Positions 45,214-54,905 of a stretch of 64,000 nucleotides of DNA are shown one piece after another (position 1 is the stretch's first letter; each line of letters begins with the position of its first letter). The notes beneath the pieces are model-generated. The model ran no database searches. It was not told the origin of the DNA and saw only the letters and a program-made list of their open reading frames with translations. The position numbers and the translations under genes were made by a program. The DNA lies in NCBI RefSeq assembly GCF_019598945.1, contig NZ_CP080598.1, positions 4,960,001-5,024,000 of the forward strand, read 5' to 3'. Source of the DNA: Sphaerospermopsis torques-reginae ITEP-024 (GTDB lineage: Bacteria > Cyanobacteriota > Cyanobacteriia > Cyanobacteriales > Nostocaceae).

Positions 45214-46734
45214 ATGAAAATTGACTACGATATTGTAATTATTGGTGGTAGTATTACCGGATACCAAGCTGCCTTAACTGCAACCCAACTACAAGCGAAA
45301 GTTGCCTTGGTACAGCCTCAAGTCCACTATGAATTAAATTATCATTACCCACTCAGCGAACTAAGTAAAATCTCTCAGCAGTGCGTTGATATGGCAACTC
45401 TTGGCATTATTACCGAGAGTAAAAACATCAAATCAGATTTTCACCTGAACAAACCAATTAGCAATACTGGAGTATCAGAAAAATCGCAAATTTCCATCTT
45501 GCAACCGACTTGCAGCTATTCTTACCAGCAAGCGATGTTGTATCATCAAAGTATTGCAGCACATATAAACCAAATTAATTCTCTTGCTAATTTGTCTGCC
45601 CAAGGTGTTGATGTAATTATTGGTAATGGGAAATTTCAAACTTCTCCCAAGCTGAGTTTTGCAGTGAATGACAGAATTTTAAGCGCCCGTACCTATTTAC
45701 TCGCTTGCGGTTCACATCCAAAAATTCCCGATATTGAAGGTTTAAACACTACAGATTATCTCACCTTAGCGAATATTTGGCAATATTTAGAAACACCAAA
45801 CCCTCCAAAAAATTGGGTAATTATTGGTGGTTTACCCCAAAGTATTGAAATTGCCCAAACTTTAGCTAATTGGGGTTGCAACATCAATTTAATATTAAAT
45901 CACTCCAGTGTTTTTTCCTATCTTGAACCAGAAATAAGACAATTATTGATAGCACAATTAGAAGCTGATGGTGTGCGTATTTTTAACCAAACAAGAGTCA
46001 CCCAAATACGAAAAATTGAAGATAAAAAATGGGTGCAAGCTGGAGATCAAGCCATTGAAACTGATGAAATTTTAATTGCAACCGGACAACAACCAAACAT
46101 AGAAAATTTAAATTTAGCAGCAGCAGGAGTCAAATGGCATCCAAGGCGTTTAGTTGTGAACAAAAAACTCCAAACTACAAATCATCGCATTTACGCTTGT
46201 GGTGATATTCTGGGTGGTTATGATATTGCCAACATTGCCAATTATGAAGCTAAAATTGCTGTGAAAAATGCTCTATTTTTTCCCAGACTTGAAGTTAATT
46301 ATCGTTGTATTCCTTGGATAATATCTTCTCAACCAATGGTAGCGCAAATAGGGTTAACAGAATTACAAGCCAAAAGAAGATATGGTAAAAATCAAGTTTT
46401 AGTTTTTAAAAACTATTTCAAAACCTTAACAGCAGCACAAATTAAAAATGAAATTACAGGTATTTGTAAACTAATTGTTTTAGAAAATGGTCAAATATTA
46501 GGATGTTCTATATTTGGTGCAGAAGCGGAAGAATTAATAAACTTAGTAGCTTTAGCAATGTCAAAAAATCTGAAAATTGAGAACTTAGAAAATTTAGCTG
46601 TTGTTGATCCTAGCTTTTCAGAAATATTACAACAAACCGCAAGAGAATGGAATAAACAAAAGTTAAATAAGAACCATATTTTGCAAGAGTTTTTGCAAAG
46701 TTTCTTGCATTTTCGCAGAGATTGGAATTTATAA
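45214..46734 (+). CDS. Pyridine nucleotide-disulfide oxidoreductase-like flavoprotein lacking the redox disulfide
   Basis: A 506-residue protein with the fold of dihydrolipoamide dehydrogenase or mercuric reductase: FAD motif IIGGSITGYQAA (about 9-20), NAD motif VIIGGLPQSIEIAQTL (about 207-222), a second FAD contact IYACGDILGGYDIANIANYEA and a dimerization domain. The place where the family has CxxxxC (about residues 42-50) reads YHYPLSELSK, with no cysteine. The terminal His-Glu pair is also not obvious. It is therefore not a disulfide reductase; it may be a decayed or re-purposed enzyme. Start at 45214 follows an STRR and GTAATT-type leader. Confidence 0.82.
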   Translation: MKIDYDIVIIGGSITGYQAALTATQLQAKVALVQPQVHYELNYHYPLSELSKISQQCVDMATLGIITESKNIKSDFHLNKPISNTGVSEKSQISILQPTCSYSYQQAMLYHQSIAAHINQINSLANLSAQGVDVIIGNGKFQTSPKLSFAVNDRILSARTYLLACGSHPKIPDIEGLNTTDYLTLANIWQYLETPNPPKNWVIIGGLPQSIEIAQTLANWGCNINLILNHSSVFSYLEPEIRQLLIAQLEADGVRIFNQTRVTQIRKIEDKKWVQAGDQAIETDEILIATGQQPNIENLNLAAAGVKWHPRRLVVNKKLQTTNHRIYACGDILGGYDIANIANYEAKIAVKNALFFPRLEVNYRCIPWIISSQPMVAQIGLTELQAKRRYGKNQVLVFKNYFKTLTAAQIKNEITGICKLIVLENGQILGCSIFGAEAEELINLVALAMSKNLKIENLENLAVVDPSFSEILQQTAREWNKQKLNKNHILQEFLQSFLHFRRDWNL

Positions 46735-47111
46735 TATTCAACAAAATATTCAACAATAGAAAATTCAAAATTCCCTTTCAAAAGGTTTTATTTGAGATTT
46801 AATACCCATTTTGCAAACGCAGATAAACGCAAATAAACGCGGATGATTTTATCAATTGATAATTGATAATTGATAATTGATAATTGTTTTATACAAAAAT
46901 TAAACCCAGAAGCAAACAGATACAGCATATTTCATACCAGTGAGGTATAAACTCAAATCATAAAATCCTTGTGGAACAGGCATCCTGCCTGTTAACCTTG
47001 TACCTCATTTACCTCGAAACTGCTGTAAATGCAGATGATCTGATTGTTGGGTTTCCTTTCGTCAAGCCAACCTACTGAGATATAATATCTAATATTCAAC
47101 AGGTAAGAATC
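46735..47111. other. Repeat-rich gap after the flavoprotein gene
   Basis: About 375 bp holding an aacgcagataaacgcaaataaacgc run (46813-46840), a TTGATAA STRR (46855-46887), a TACAGCA-ended element (46921-47027) with a CAGGCAT/TGCCTG hairpin inside, and a GTTGGGTTT..CCAACCTAC repeat (47045-47077). No gene seen. Confidence 0.6.
46921..47027. mobile_element. MITE-like element, copy 1 (TACAGCA ends)
   Basis: A 107-bp noncoding element with ends TACAGCATATTTC and GAAACTGCTGTA, and inner arms GAGGTATAA/TTGTACCTC. In its middle is the dispersed gtggaacaggcat..tgcctgtt hairpin also found after lpxD. It shares ends and inner arms with the 63836-63940 copy. Confidence 0.7.
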
Positions 47112-47687
47112 ATGACTTCTGTAACCTTACAAATCCCAAAATCATTAAAATTCACAGATGATGAATTTGTAGAAATAGTTGCAGCTAACAAAGATATACG
47201 CTTAGAATTATCTCATCAAGGGGAATTAATTGTTATGTCACCAACCGGAGGAGAAACAGGAGAAAGAAACTTAGAATTAAGCGGACAAGTTTGGTTTTGG
47301 AACAGAAAAAATAAATTAGGAAAAGCTTTTGATTCTTCCACTGGGTTTAAATTACCTCTTGGTGGTACTCGTTCCCCAGATGTCTCTTGGATAAAAATAG
47401 AAAGATGGAATGAACTGACACCAGAACAAAGAAAAAAGTTTTTACCTTTATCTCCTGATTTTGTAATAGAATTAGTTTCCGAAAGTGATGATTTAGCAGA
47501 TACCCAAGCCAAAATGCGCGAATATATTGATAATGGTTTGCGTTTAGGTTGGTTATTAAATCCCAAAGATCAACAAGTAGAAATATATCGTCAAAATCAA
47601 GAAGTAGAAATATTAGAAAATCCGCAAAGTTTATCAGGAGAAGATGTTTTACCAGGTTTTATTTTAGATTTAACACCTATTTTTTAA
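47112..47687 (+). CDS. Uma2 family protein (PD-(D/E)XK nuclease fold)
   Basis: A 191-residue Uma2 protein with the complete core: G(T)RSPDVSWI (near 92-100), FVIELVSESD (near 117-126) and KMREYIDNGLRLGWLLNPK. It differs in length and sequence from the Uma2 gene at 23779, so the two are not a recent duplication. The function of Uma2 proteins is unsettled. A GTTGGGTTT hairpin repeat stands before and after this gene (47045 and 47795). Confidence 0.88.
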   Translation: MTSVTLQIPKSLKFTDDEFVEIVAANKDIRLELSHQGELIVMSPTGGETGERNLELSGQVWFWNRKNKLGKAFDSSTGFKLPLGGTRSPDVSWIKIERWNELTPEQRKKFLPLSPDFVIELVSESDDLADTQAKMREYIDNGLRLGWLLNPKDQQVEIYRQNQEVEILENPQSLSGEDVLPGFILDLTPIF

Positions 47688-47841
47688 ACGCAAGGTTCGT
47701 AGTCAGGAATTTATTCCTTACTTAAGGACTGAAGTCCTCACTACGGAACTTCATCTACCTTTGCGTCTTTGCGTCTTTGCGTGAGATAAAAAAGATGTTG
47801 GGTTTCCTTTTGTCAACCCAACCTACTCCTTGATCTCCTTT

Positions 47842-50061
47842 CTATGGTACTTCAATGGGAATCAAAGAATTTTCCGGTAAATAACTGTGATAACAACCAT
47901 CATCAGCTAAAACCAAAACCAACCTTACAGGATAGTCAGGAGGAACTTGCAAATCTGCCCAAGGTACTGCTATTTCTAAACAATTATTTAACGCCACTTG
48001 GGCGCGAGTTGCGCGGGGATGCCATTGATAATGTTCTCCTGCTTCTCGAAAATTAATTGTTTGGGAAAGTAGGTTAATTTCTAAGTGATGGTGAAAGAAA
48101 TAATTAACGGGTGCAAGATCAGGAACTTCTGCTAAAGGTGCAGGACTATTGATCATTGGTCTATCGGGATAATACCACAATAAATTTAATTCTTTGGGTA
48201 GTTCTTTTCCTGGTGTGACACCGCTTTTAAAGTCTACTCGCACATAGAAATTTAGGTGATCTACTCCGTAAAAAATACGCTGGACTAAACTACTTTGGTG
48301 CATTGTTCCCCGTGAACCACCTACTTCTATTCTGCCGGCTTTATCCCAGTCTTGTTCATCTCCTTTACCGTCAAGTATGGGATGAATAAAACTTTCTGGA
48401 CGATGATCTAATTTTGCTTCATGCACTTCTAAAGGTTGGGTTAAATAGGCTGGTATGGGTTCATTTAATGCTTTATAAATGCCATATAAATGTTCTCTAA
48501 ATAGTTGATCAAATATGGCATCTTGATTTGATGAATGTCCTTCTCCAAACCACCAAAACCAATCAGAACCTTCAGCAGCATATAATGCTTCCCACGCAGC
48601 AGGGTTATTTTCTTCGGTTGCTTCGGGATGTTTTGCTAAGGTTTCTCTAGCATGGGTTAAATAGTCCCAAGCGCGGTTTTTTACAGGATCACCGATCCAA
48701 GTTGTAAAACTGCCATCTACCCATGAACCGCTATGTAATTTTTCACCATTTATAGTTGCTGTAGCGGGGTATTTTTCTAGAAATTCGGAAACAGTAACCA
48801 GTTTGATATTTTCTTGATTACTCAGGTTTTCATACAATGTTTCTAGGAAAATTTTACCGTCTTGGGGATAAAATTCCCAGCAATTTTCCCCGTCTAAAGC
48901 AATGGTAACTAACCAAGGTTGTGAAGTTGGGTTTTCTCTTTGTTTTCTGGCGATCGCCTGTAAATGTCCTACTAAGTCTGCGACCGCTTGTTTTGGCTGC
49001 ATTGCACCATAAGTAAAACCAACTAAATCTGATAATCTATGATCCCGGAATACAATGGAAACCTCACCTGCGGGAGTTTGCAAACGATAGGGACGGTATA
49101 ATAATTCTGATTGTTGTACATTTCCCGCCCCATCCCGATGAAAGAAATGTTGCAATGTCCAACCTAAAACCGCTTCATCTGAGCAAATCCATTTAAACCC
49201 TTGTTTGATAATATACGGTAAAATTTCTGGACTGACAGATTGTTCCGAAGGCCATAAACCCCTGGGAACTTGTCCAAACCTATCTTTATATAAATCCCAG
49301 GCTTTTTGTAAATGGCGGGGAATATCTTCCGCCCAGTGGAAACGCTGGTTAGGCAATGTCATTTGTGGCACTGCCACCCGTCCAGAGTTGGTATCAGCTA
49401 ACAGGGGTAAAATGGGGTGAGTGTAGGGGGTGGTGGTAACTTCTAGCTGTCCAGTTTCCTGCATTTTCCGGTGTTGGGGAATAATGCGACTGAGGATTTG
49501 TTTTTGTTTAGAATAGATACGTTGGCGATCGCCTAAAGTAAAATTACGTCCTTGTTTTAACCAAGCTGCAATTTCTGGATCATCCCAAAATAAAGGATCA
49601 ATCCACGCTAAATTATGCCAAGCTAATAAATCACTATAATCTACAGCTTGCCAATTTGCTAAACACCAAGATTGACCCTTTTCCTGTCTTTGATAATACA
49701 ACTCGGCATAACGGGGATGGGGATCGATTAAAGTATGATGGTTAGCATCAAAAAAATGTTGAACTATAAACTCTTTTTGTTCTGTGGTTAACTGTTCCAC
49801 AGGTGTTAAACTGGCAGTTAAATAAGGGTCAAAAGCATTTCCCGCAATATAATCTTCCAGTTGTAAAATTAAAGACGGTACTAAATTTACCGTTTGGTGT
49901 AATTTCGGATATTTTTCCAGCAATAATATTAAATCTAGATAATCCTTAGTACCATGCAACCTCACCCAAGGTAAGCGATACTGCTGACTCACAGGAGACT
50001 TGTACAGCGGTTGATGTTGGTGCCAAATAAACGCGACGTAAAGGGGATGAGACATGATCAA
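47842..50061 (-). CDS. GH57 glycoside hydrolase
   Basis: A 739-residue family 57 enzyme acting on alpha-glucans. The opening YVAFIWHQHQPLYK is typical. The predicted nucleophile is E273 in GLWPSEQSV and the general acid D390 in ALDGENCWEFY. A second domain from about 540 on is beta-rich and lacks catalytic motifs, as in amylopullulanase-like members. The start could also be the second Met (two residues later). Possible roles are amylase or branching enzyme in glycogen metabolism; the activity cannot be fixed from sequence. It stands alone. Confidence 0.9.
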   Translation of the reverse strand: MIMSHPLYVAFIWHQHQPLYKSPVSQQYRLPWVRLHGTKDYLDLILLLEKYPKLHQTVNLVPSLILQLEDYIAGNAFDPYLTASLTPVEQLTTEQKEFIVQHFFDANHHTLIDPHPRYAELYYQRQEKGQSWCLANWQAVDYSDLLAWHNLAWIDPLFWDDPEIAAWLKQGRNFTLGDRQRIYSKQKQILSRIIPQHRKMQETGQLEVTTTPYTHPILPLLADTNSGRVAVPQMTLPNQRFHWAEDIPRHLQKAWDLYKDRFGQVPRGLWPSEQSVSPEILPYIIKQGFKWICSDEAVLGWTLQHFFHRDGAGNVQQSELLYRPYRLQTPAGEVSIVFRDHRLSDLVGFTYGAMQPKQAVADLVGHLQAIARKQRENPTSQPWLVTIALDGENCWEFYPQDGKIFLETLYENLSNQENIKLVTVSEFLEKYPATATINGEKLHSGSWVDGSFTTWIGDPVKNRAWDYLTHARETLAKHPEATEENNPAAWEALYAAEGSDWFWWFGEGHSSNQDAIFDQLFREHLYGIYKALNEPIPAYLTQPLEVHEAKLDHRPESFIHPILDGKGDEQDWDKAGRIEVGGSRGTMHQSSLVQRIFYGVDHLNFYVRVDFKSGVTPGKELPKELNLLWYYPDRPMINSPAPLAEVPDLAPVNYFFHHHLEINLLSQTINFREAGEHYQWHPRATRAQVALNNCLEIAVPWADLQVPPDYPVRLVLVLADDGCYHSYLPENSLIPIEVP

Positions 50062-50095
50062 TAATATGCTTTTCAGGATTTACTAATAATTTTCA

Positions 50096-50225
50096 ATTAT
50101 CAATAATGGTAATGGGTAATTGGTGATAGTTGATAGTTGATAGTTGATAGTTGATAGGGAAACATAAAATTGATTACCCAGTCACCAATCACCAATCACC
50201 AATCACCAGTCACCAATCACCTATC
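50096..50225. repeat. STRRs between the GH57 and NifU-type genes
   Basis: TGATAGT units (50124-50157) and CAATCAC/CCAGTCA units (50172-50222), which end at the stop codon of the NifU-type gene. Confidence 0.85.
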
Positions 50226-50226
50226 C

Positions 50227-50457
50227 CTAGATAACTTGTTCAATTTCTGCAATTTCGGGAATCATTTCTTTGAGACGGCGTTCAATACCCATTCTCAAAG
50301 TCATTTGTGAACTAGGACAAGAACCGCAAGCACCTTGTAACCGTAGTCTCACCACTGGTCCATCGAGTTCTACCAGTTCCACATTACCCCCATCAGACAT
50401 CAGATAAGGGCGCATTTCATCTAATACAGTTTCAACGTTTTCAAGTGTCAATTCCAT
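50227..50457 (-). CDS. nfuA: NifU C-terminal-domain protein (iron-sulfur scaffold)
   Basis: A 76-residue protein of the NifU-like scaffold type: [55 protein letters not shown]. The two cysteines of CGSCPSS bind and pass on an iron-sulfur cluster. In cyanobacteria this is the essential single-domain Nfu protein, which supplies clusters to photosystem I. A cysteine desulfurase gene is elsewhere at 56040. The symbol is used for the family and may differ between annotations. Confidence 0.93.
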   Translation of the reverse strand: MELTLENVETVLDEMRPYLMSDGGNVELVELDGPVVRLRLQGACGSCPSSQMTLRMGIERRLKEMIPEIAEIEQVI

Positions 50458-50526
50458 AGTTTTAGACCTGTTCAGTTAAGGACGGCTTTGAAAATGGGAT
50501 TTGAAGATTATCCACCCATTTCCCAA

Positions 50527-50660
<134 letters not shown>

Positions 50661-50666
50661 CAAATT

Positions 50667-50903
50667 TCAATCATTCCATTCTCCTCTAGGGGGAATAGGT
50701 GTGCGTATTGGTGTGCGAGTTAGTTCATCATCTCTAGGTATGTCGCCGCGTAACCATTGGCGGATGGCGACTTCTATCACCTTACTGGGATCATTGGTAA
50801 GATGCTGAATTTGAGCTATTAATTCAGAGTCTAGGCGTACCGCTATTTCTACCTTATCAGCGTGTATATTTTCCGCATCGTTAGGTTTATCTTGCATATT
50901 CAT
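50667..50903 (-). CDS. Small ribbon-helix-helix-like protein
   Basis: A 78-residue protein with a central KVEIAVRLDSELIAQIQHLTND and a following helix (SKVIEVAIRQWLRG) that fits a ribbon-helix-helix DNA-binding fold. The N-terminus is acidic and the C-terminus has a repeated RTPI motif. It could be a lone antitoxin-like regulator; no toxin gene is beside it. Confidence 0.6.
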   Translation of the reverse strand: MNMQDKPNDAENIHADKVEIAVRLDSELIAQIQHLTNDPSKVIEVAIRQWLRGDIPRDDELTRTPIRTPIPPRGEWND

Positions 50904-51002
50904 AGGTTTATACTTTCCAAAAAAATTACCAAACTCAGATGGCCAGTTTGTCAGTGGCAGTTTTAATATACAGTGTCATCATATCCTGAAAAATAATTCA
51001 CC

Positions 51003-51130
51003 TGTCTGGGGACTGGGGACTGGGGACTGGGGACTGGGGATAAAATTCTTTACCTGTTACCTGTTACCTGTTACCTGTTCCCTGTTCCCTTCTTCCCCAA
51101 TTACCCATTACCCATTACCCATTACCCAAT
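51003..51130. repeat. STRRs upstream of lepA
   Basis: GGGGACT units (51005-51040), GTTACCT/GTTCCCT units (51053-51090) and CCATTAC units (51101-51128). Confidence 0.9.
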
Positions 51131-51195
51131 AAAGCATTAAAATACATGAAGTAAATAGATTTAACTTTTGATTGCTGCTAAAGCAAAGATGGTAT

Positions 51196-53007
51196 ATGAC
51201 TGACGTTCCCGCAGTTCGCATTCGCAATTTCTGTATTATTGCTCATATTGATCACGGTAAATCTACTTTAGCCGATCGCTTACTCCAAGCAACTGGCACT
51301 GTAGAAGACCGACAAATGAAGGAGCAGTTCCTCGATAACATGGATCTGGAACGGGAGCGCGGCATTACAATTAAGCTGCAAGCTGCCCGGATGAATTACA
51401 CAGCTAAGGATGGTCAGCAGTACGTTTTAAACTTAATTGATACTCCTGGTCACGTTGACTTTTCCTATGAGGTTTCCCGTTCTCTGGCTGCTTGTGAGGG
51501 TGCTTTATTGGTTGTGGATGCCTCCCAAGGGGTAGAAGCGCAAACTTTAGCAAATGTGTATTTAGCACTGGAGCATAATTTAGAAATTATCCCGGTTTTA
51601 AATAAAATTGATTTACCAGGAGCAGAACCAGATCGGGTAATCAGCGAAATTGAAGAAATTATCGGTTTAGATTGTAGTGGGGCAATTTTAGCTTCTGCTA
51701 AGGAGGGAATCGGTATTCCTGAGATTTTAGAGGCGATTGTGGAGCGTGTACCCCCAGCAGCTAATACGGTTGATGAGCCTTTAAGGGCGCTGATTTTTGA
51801 TAGTTACTACGATAGCTACCGGGGTGTAATTGTTTATTTCCGGGTGATGGATGGGACGGTGAAAAAGGGCGATCGCATCTATTTGATGGCATCGGGTAAG
51901 GAATATGAAATTGATGAGTTAGGTGTCCTTTCTCCCACCCAAAAACAAGTTGAAGAACTCCATGCAGGAGAAGTAGGTTATTTAGCCGCCTCTATTAAAG
52001 CTGTGGCTGATGCACGGGTAGGTGACACTATCACCTTGTCTAAGGCTAAAGCCACAGAACCTTTACCCGGTTACACTGAAGCTAACCCAATGGTATTTTG
52101 TGGGATGTTTCCCATAGATGCAGATCAATTTGAAGATTTGCGGGAAGCTTTGGAAAAACTGAGATTGAATGATGCAGCTTTGCAATATGAACCGGAAACT
52201 TCTAGCGCAATGGGGTTTGGTTTCCGTTGTGGGTTCTTGGGTTTGCTACACATGGAAATTGTCCAAGAACGGTTAGAGCGAGAGTATAACCTGGATTTAA
52301 TTATTACAGCCCCATCTGTGGTTTATAAGGTGATAACGATCAAGGGTGAGGAACTGTATATTGATAATCCTAGCCATTTACCTGCACCTAATGACCGGGA
52401 AAGAATTGAAGAACCTTATGTACAGGTAGAAATGATTACTCCTGAAACTTATGTTGGTACTTTAATGGAGTTATCACAAAACCGTCGGGGTATTTTCAAA
52501 GATATGAAATATCTGACCCAAGGACGGACTACACTGACTTATGAGTTACCTTTGGCAGAAGTTGTGACAGACTTTTTTGACCAAATGAAATCGCGATCGC
52601 GTGGTTATGCCAGTATGGAATATCATATGATTGGCTACCGTGAGAATCATTTGGTGAAGTTGGATATCATGATTAATGGTGATCCGGTAGATTCTTTAGC
52701 GATGATTGTGCATAGAGATAAAGCCTACAATGTTGGCAGAGCAATGGCTGAAAAGCTCAAAGAACTGATCCCACGTCATCAATTTAAAGTTCCCATTCAG
52801 GCAGCTATTGGTAGTAAAGTTATTGCCAGTGAACATATCCCGGCTATGCGGAAAGACGTTTTAGCTAAGTGCTACGGTGGTGACATCAGCCGGAAGAAGA
52901 AACTTTTGCAGAAACAAGCCAAGGGTAAAAAACGGATGAAAGCTGTGGGTACGGTGGATGTACCCCAGGAAGCGTTTATGGCGGTGTTGAAGTTAGACCA
53001 AAGTTAA
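51196..53007 (+). CDS. lepA: Elongation factor 4 (LepA)
   Basis: A translational GTPase that acts on ribosomes stalled or mis-translocated under stress. The 603-residue protein has HIDHGKST (G1), DTPGHVDF (G3) and NKID (G4), then the EF-G-like domains and the LepA-specific C-terminal domain ending [22 protein letters not shown] choose the ATG at 51196 ([12 protein letters not shown]), as the family starts there; an upstream TTG at 51172 is unlikely. It ends before an STRR and a terminator. Confidence 0.97.
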   Translation: MTDVPAVRIRNFCIIAHIDHGKSTLADRLLQATGTVEDRQMKEQFLDNMDLERERGITIKLQAARMNYTAKDGQQYVLNLIDTPGHVDFSYEVSRSLAACEGALLVVDASQGVEAQTLANVYLALEHNLEIIPVLNKIDLPGAEPDRVISEIEEIIGLDCSGAILASAKEGIGIPEILEAIVERVPPAANTVDEPLRALIFDSYYDSYRGVIVYFRVMDGTVKKGDRIYLMASGKEYEIDELGVLSPTQKQVEELHAGEVGYLAASIKAVADARVGDTITLSKAKATEPLPGYTEANPMVFCGMFPIDADQFEDLREALEKLRLNDAALQYEPETSSAMGFGFRCGFLGLLHMEIVQERLEREYNLDLIITAPSVVYKVITIKGEELYIDNPSHLPAPNDRERIEEPYVQVEMITPETYVGTLMELSQNRRGIFKDMKYLTQGRTTLTYELPLAEVVTDFFDQMKSRSRGYASMEYHMIGYRENHLVKLDIMINGDPVDSLAMIVHRDKAYNVGRAMAEKLKELIPRHQFKVPIQAAIGSKVIASEHIPAMRKDVLAKCYGGDISRKKKLLQKQAKGKKRMKAVGTVDVPQEAFMAVLKLDQS

Positions 53008-53012
53008 TGTTA

Positions 53013-53121
53013 TGAGGTGACAGGTGACAGGTGACAGGTGACAGGTGACAGCAGAGATGGGGAGAAATTTCTTTACCTACTCCCTGTTCCCTGTTCCCTG
53101 TTCCCTGTTCCCTGTTCCCTC
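53013..53121. repeat. STRRs after lepA
   Basis: GGTGACA units (53014-53050) starting right after the stop codon, and GTTCCCT units (53085-53120). Confidence 0.9.
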
Positions 53122-53155
53122 TCACCCAGATATTTGCAAATTTAAAAGCTTTATC

Positions 53156-53189
53156 AACCTGGTTTTCTGATGAAATCGGGTTTTTTTTG
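53156..53189 (+). terminator. Terminator after the lepA STRRs
   Basis: AACCTGGTTTTC pairs with GAAATCGGGTT across a 4-base loop with one or two mismatches, followed by eight T. It is 150 bp after the lepA stop, separated by the repeats. Confidence 0.7.
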
Positions 53190-53437
53190 TATTTATAAAT
53201 CGCAAATTTATGTGATAAGCTTTATCAAAAAACTATTTATTAAAAAAAAACGAAAAATTTTACTGGTCTAGGATGGCGAAAATCAGTATCTAGTCAAAAA
53301 AAGTTTAAAAAGCTGGTAAAACTTTCTGCTTCCTTGCACTGGTAATAGTCGCAGCTATTGTCACACTTTGTATTTTGACATAAATGTAGTTTTTTTTAGT
53401 TTTTTAAATTTTTGTAAATGTTCGGGGAGTAGAATCA
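53190..53437. other. AT-rich leader of the GT4 gene
   Basis: About 250 bp, very A+T rich, with several A and T runs. A GGGGAG ribosome site lies 8 bp before the ATG at 53438. No gene and no repeat family seen. Confidence 0.5.
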
Positions 53438-54625
53438 ATGAAGATACTGGTACTAAGTTGGGAATTTCCACCAAGGTTAGTGGGAGGAATTGCCCGTCAT
53501 GTAGCAGAATTATACCCGGAATTGGTCAAGTTAGGGCATGAGATTCACCTGATTACGCCAGAAGTAAAACAAGCATCACTGTATGAAGTAGTTGAGGGTA
53601 TTTATGTACATCGAGTACCAGTAGCCCATAGTCATGATTTTTTTCACTGGGTAGTAAATTTAAATGAGAGTATGGGACATCACGGTGGTAAATTGATGTT
53701 AGAGGAAGGACCATTTGATATTATTCATGCCCATGATTGGTTAGTTGGAGATGCAGCGATCGCTCTCAAGCATACCTTTAAAGTTCCTCTCATTGCTACC
53801 ATTCACGCCACAGAATATGGACGATGTAACGGGATTCATAATGATATCCAAAGCTACATTTGTAATAAAGAAAATTCGTTGGCTTATAACGCTTGGCGCA
53901 TCATTGTTTGTACTGAATATATGCGAGGAGAAGTAGTCAGAGCATTAAATAGTCATGGTGATAAAATCGACGTGATTTTTAATGGGATTCGTCCTGAAAA
54001 AAAGCAGCATCACCGAGATTTTCATGCTCAAGATTTTCGTCGTCAATTTGCCGCAGATCATGAAAAAATTGTTTATTACTTGGGCAGGATGACTTATGAA
54101 AAAGGTATACCTGTATTGCTGAATGCTGCTCCCAAGGTACTTTGGGAAATGGGCGGTTACGTTAAATTTGTGATAGTTGGTGGTGGTAATACTGACCATT
54201 TAAAAAGGCAAGCTTGGGATTTAGGAATTTGGGATAAATGTTATTTTACTGGTTTTCTTTCTGATGACTACTTGGATAAATTTCAAACCTTAGCTGACTG
54301 TGCAGTTTTTCCTAGTCTTTATGAACCTTTTGGTATTGTAGCTTTAGAAAGTTTTGCTTCTAGAGTTCCGGTTGTGGTTTCAGATACGGGTGGTTTTCCG
54401 GAAGTAGTACAACATACGAAAACTGGAATTGTAACTAAAGTAAATAATCCAGATTCTTTAGCATGGGGAATTTTAGAAGTTTTGAAAAATCCAGGTTATC
54501 GACAATGGTTGATAGATAACGCTTATGAAGATTTAGAACGAAGATTTCGCTGGCCACAATTAGCAAAAGAAACGGAAGCTGTATATGAGAAAGTGGTGAA
54601 AGAGCGATCGCAAGTTGATTGGTAA
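53438..54625 (+). CDS. GT4-family glycosyltransferase
   Basis: A 395-residue glycosyltransferase close to glycogen-synthase-like GT4 enzymes. The N-terminal domain starts LVLSWEFPPRLVGGIARHVAEL with the donor-loop GG, and has HAHDWLVGDAAIALK. The C-terminal domain has YYLGRMTYEKGIPVLL and EPFGIVALES with the E-x7-E motif. It may act in exopolysaccharide or glycogen synthesis; the acceptor is unknown. A hairpin terminator follows at 54653. Confidence 0.88.
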   Translation: MKILVLSWEFPPRLVGGIARHVAELYPELVKLGHEIHLITPEVKQASLYEVVEGIYVHRVPVAHSHDFFHWVVNLNESMGHHGGKLMLEEGPFDIIHAHDWLVGDAAIALKHTFKVPLIATIHATEYGRCNGIHNDIQSYICNKENSLAYNAWRIIVCTEYMRGEVVRALNSHGDKIDVIFNGIRPEKKQHHRDFHAQDFRRQFAADHEKIVYYLGRMTYEKGIPVLLNAAPKVLWEMGGYVKFVIVGGGNTDHLKRQAWDLGIWDKCYFTGFLSDDYLDKFQTLADCAVFPSLYEPFGIVALESFASRVPVVVSDTGGFPEVVQHTKTGIVTKVNNPDSLAWGILEVLKNPGYRQWLIDNAYEDLERRFRWPQLAKETEAVYEKVVKERSQVDW

Positions 54626-54652
54626 TTAAACACAAAGTAAAACTGAGGTTTT

Positions 54653-54693
54653 CGCAGGGTAGTGGAGATAATATTAATTACTCTGCGTTTTTT
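54653..54693 (+). terminator. Rho-independent terminator after the GT4 gene
   Basis: CGCAGGGTAGT (54653-54663) pairs with ATTACTCTGCG (54677-54687) with two mismatches, and TTTTTT follows. It implies that the next gene is not transcribed from the GT4 promoter and that a start at 54619 for that gene is unlikely. Confidence 0.75.
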
Positions 54694-54905
54694 GGCGTGA
54701 AAAAACAGTACAAAGGTTGTACGCTGGGAATTTACCCCTTGGGAGTGCGAGAGTTAGAAATGATGGCTGTTTGCTTCACATTTCTGAATATGACCAAGGC
54801 ATTCCCAAATATAGCCAAGTGCTTGAGAAAAGCAAAAACTATGTTGTTGAAGATGGGAACCTTCCTCATATCCCACTTTACAGCAAACCTAAACCGCTAC
54901 TTTGA
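54678..54905 (+). pseudogene. Out-of-frame coding-like remnant before the cyanophycinase-like gene
   Basis: This frame is open to a TGA at 54903-54905 and reads like real protein with natural codon use (LPLGSARVRNDGCLLHISEY, then KYSQVLEKSKNYVVEDGNLP). The frame used by the next gene reads poorly over the same bases. It is either the tail of a lost gene or the frameshifted N-terminal part of the cyanophycinase-like gene. The protein family is not recognised. Confidence 0.45.
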
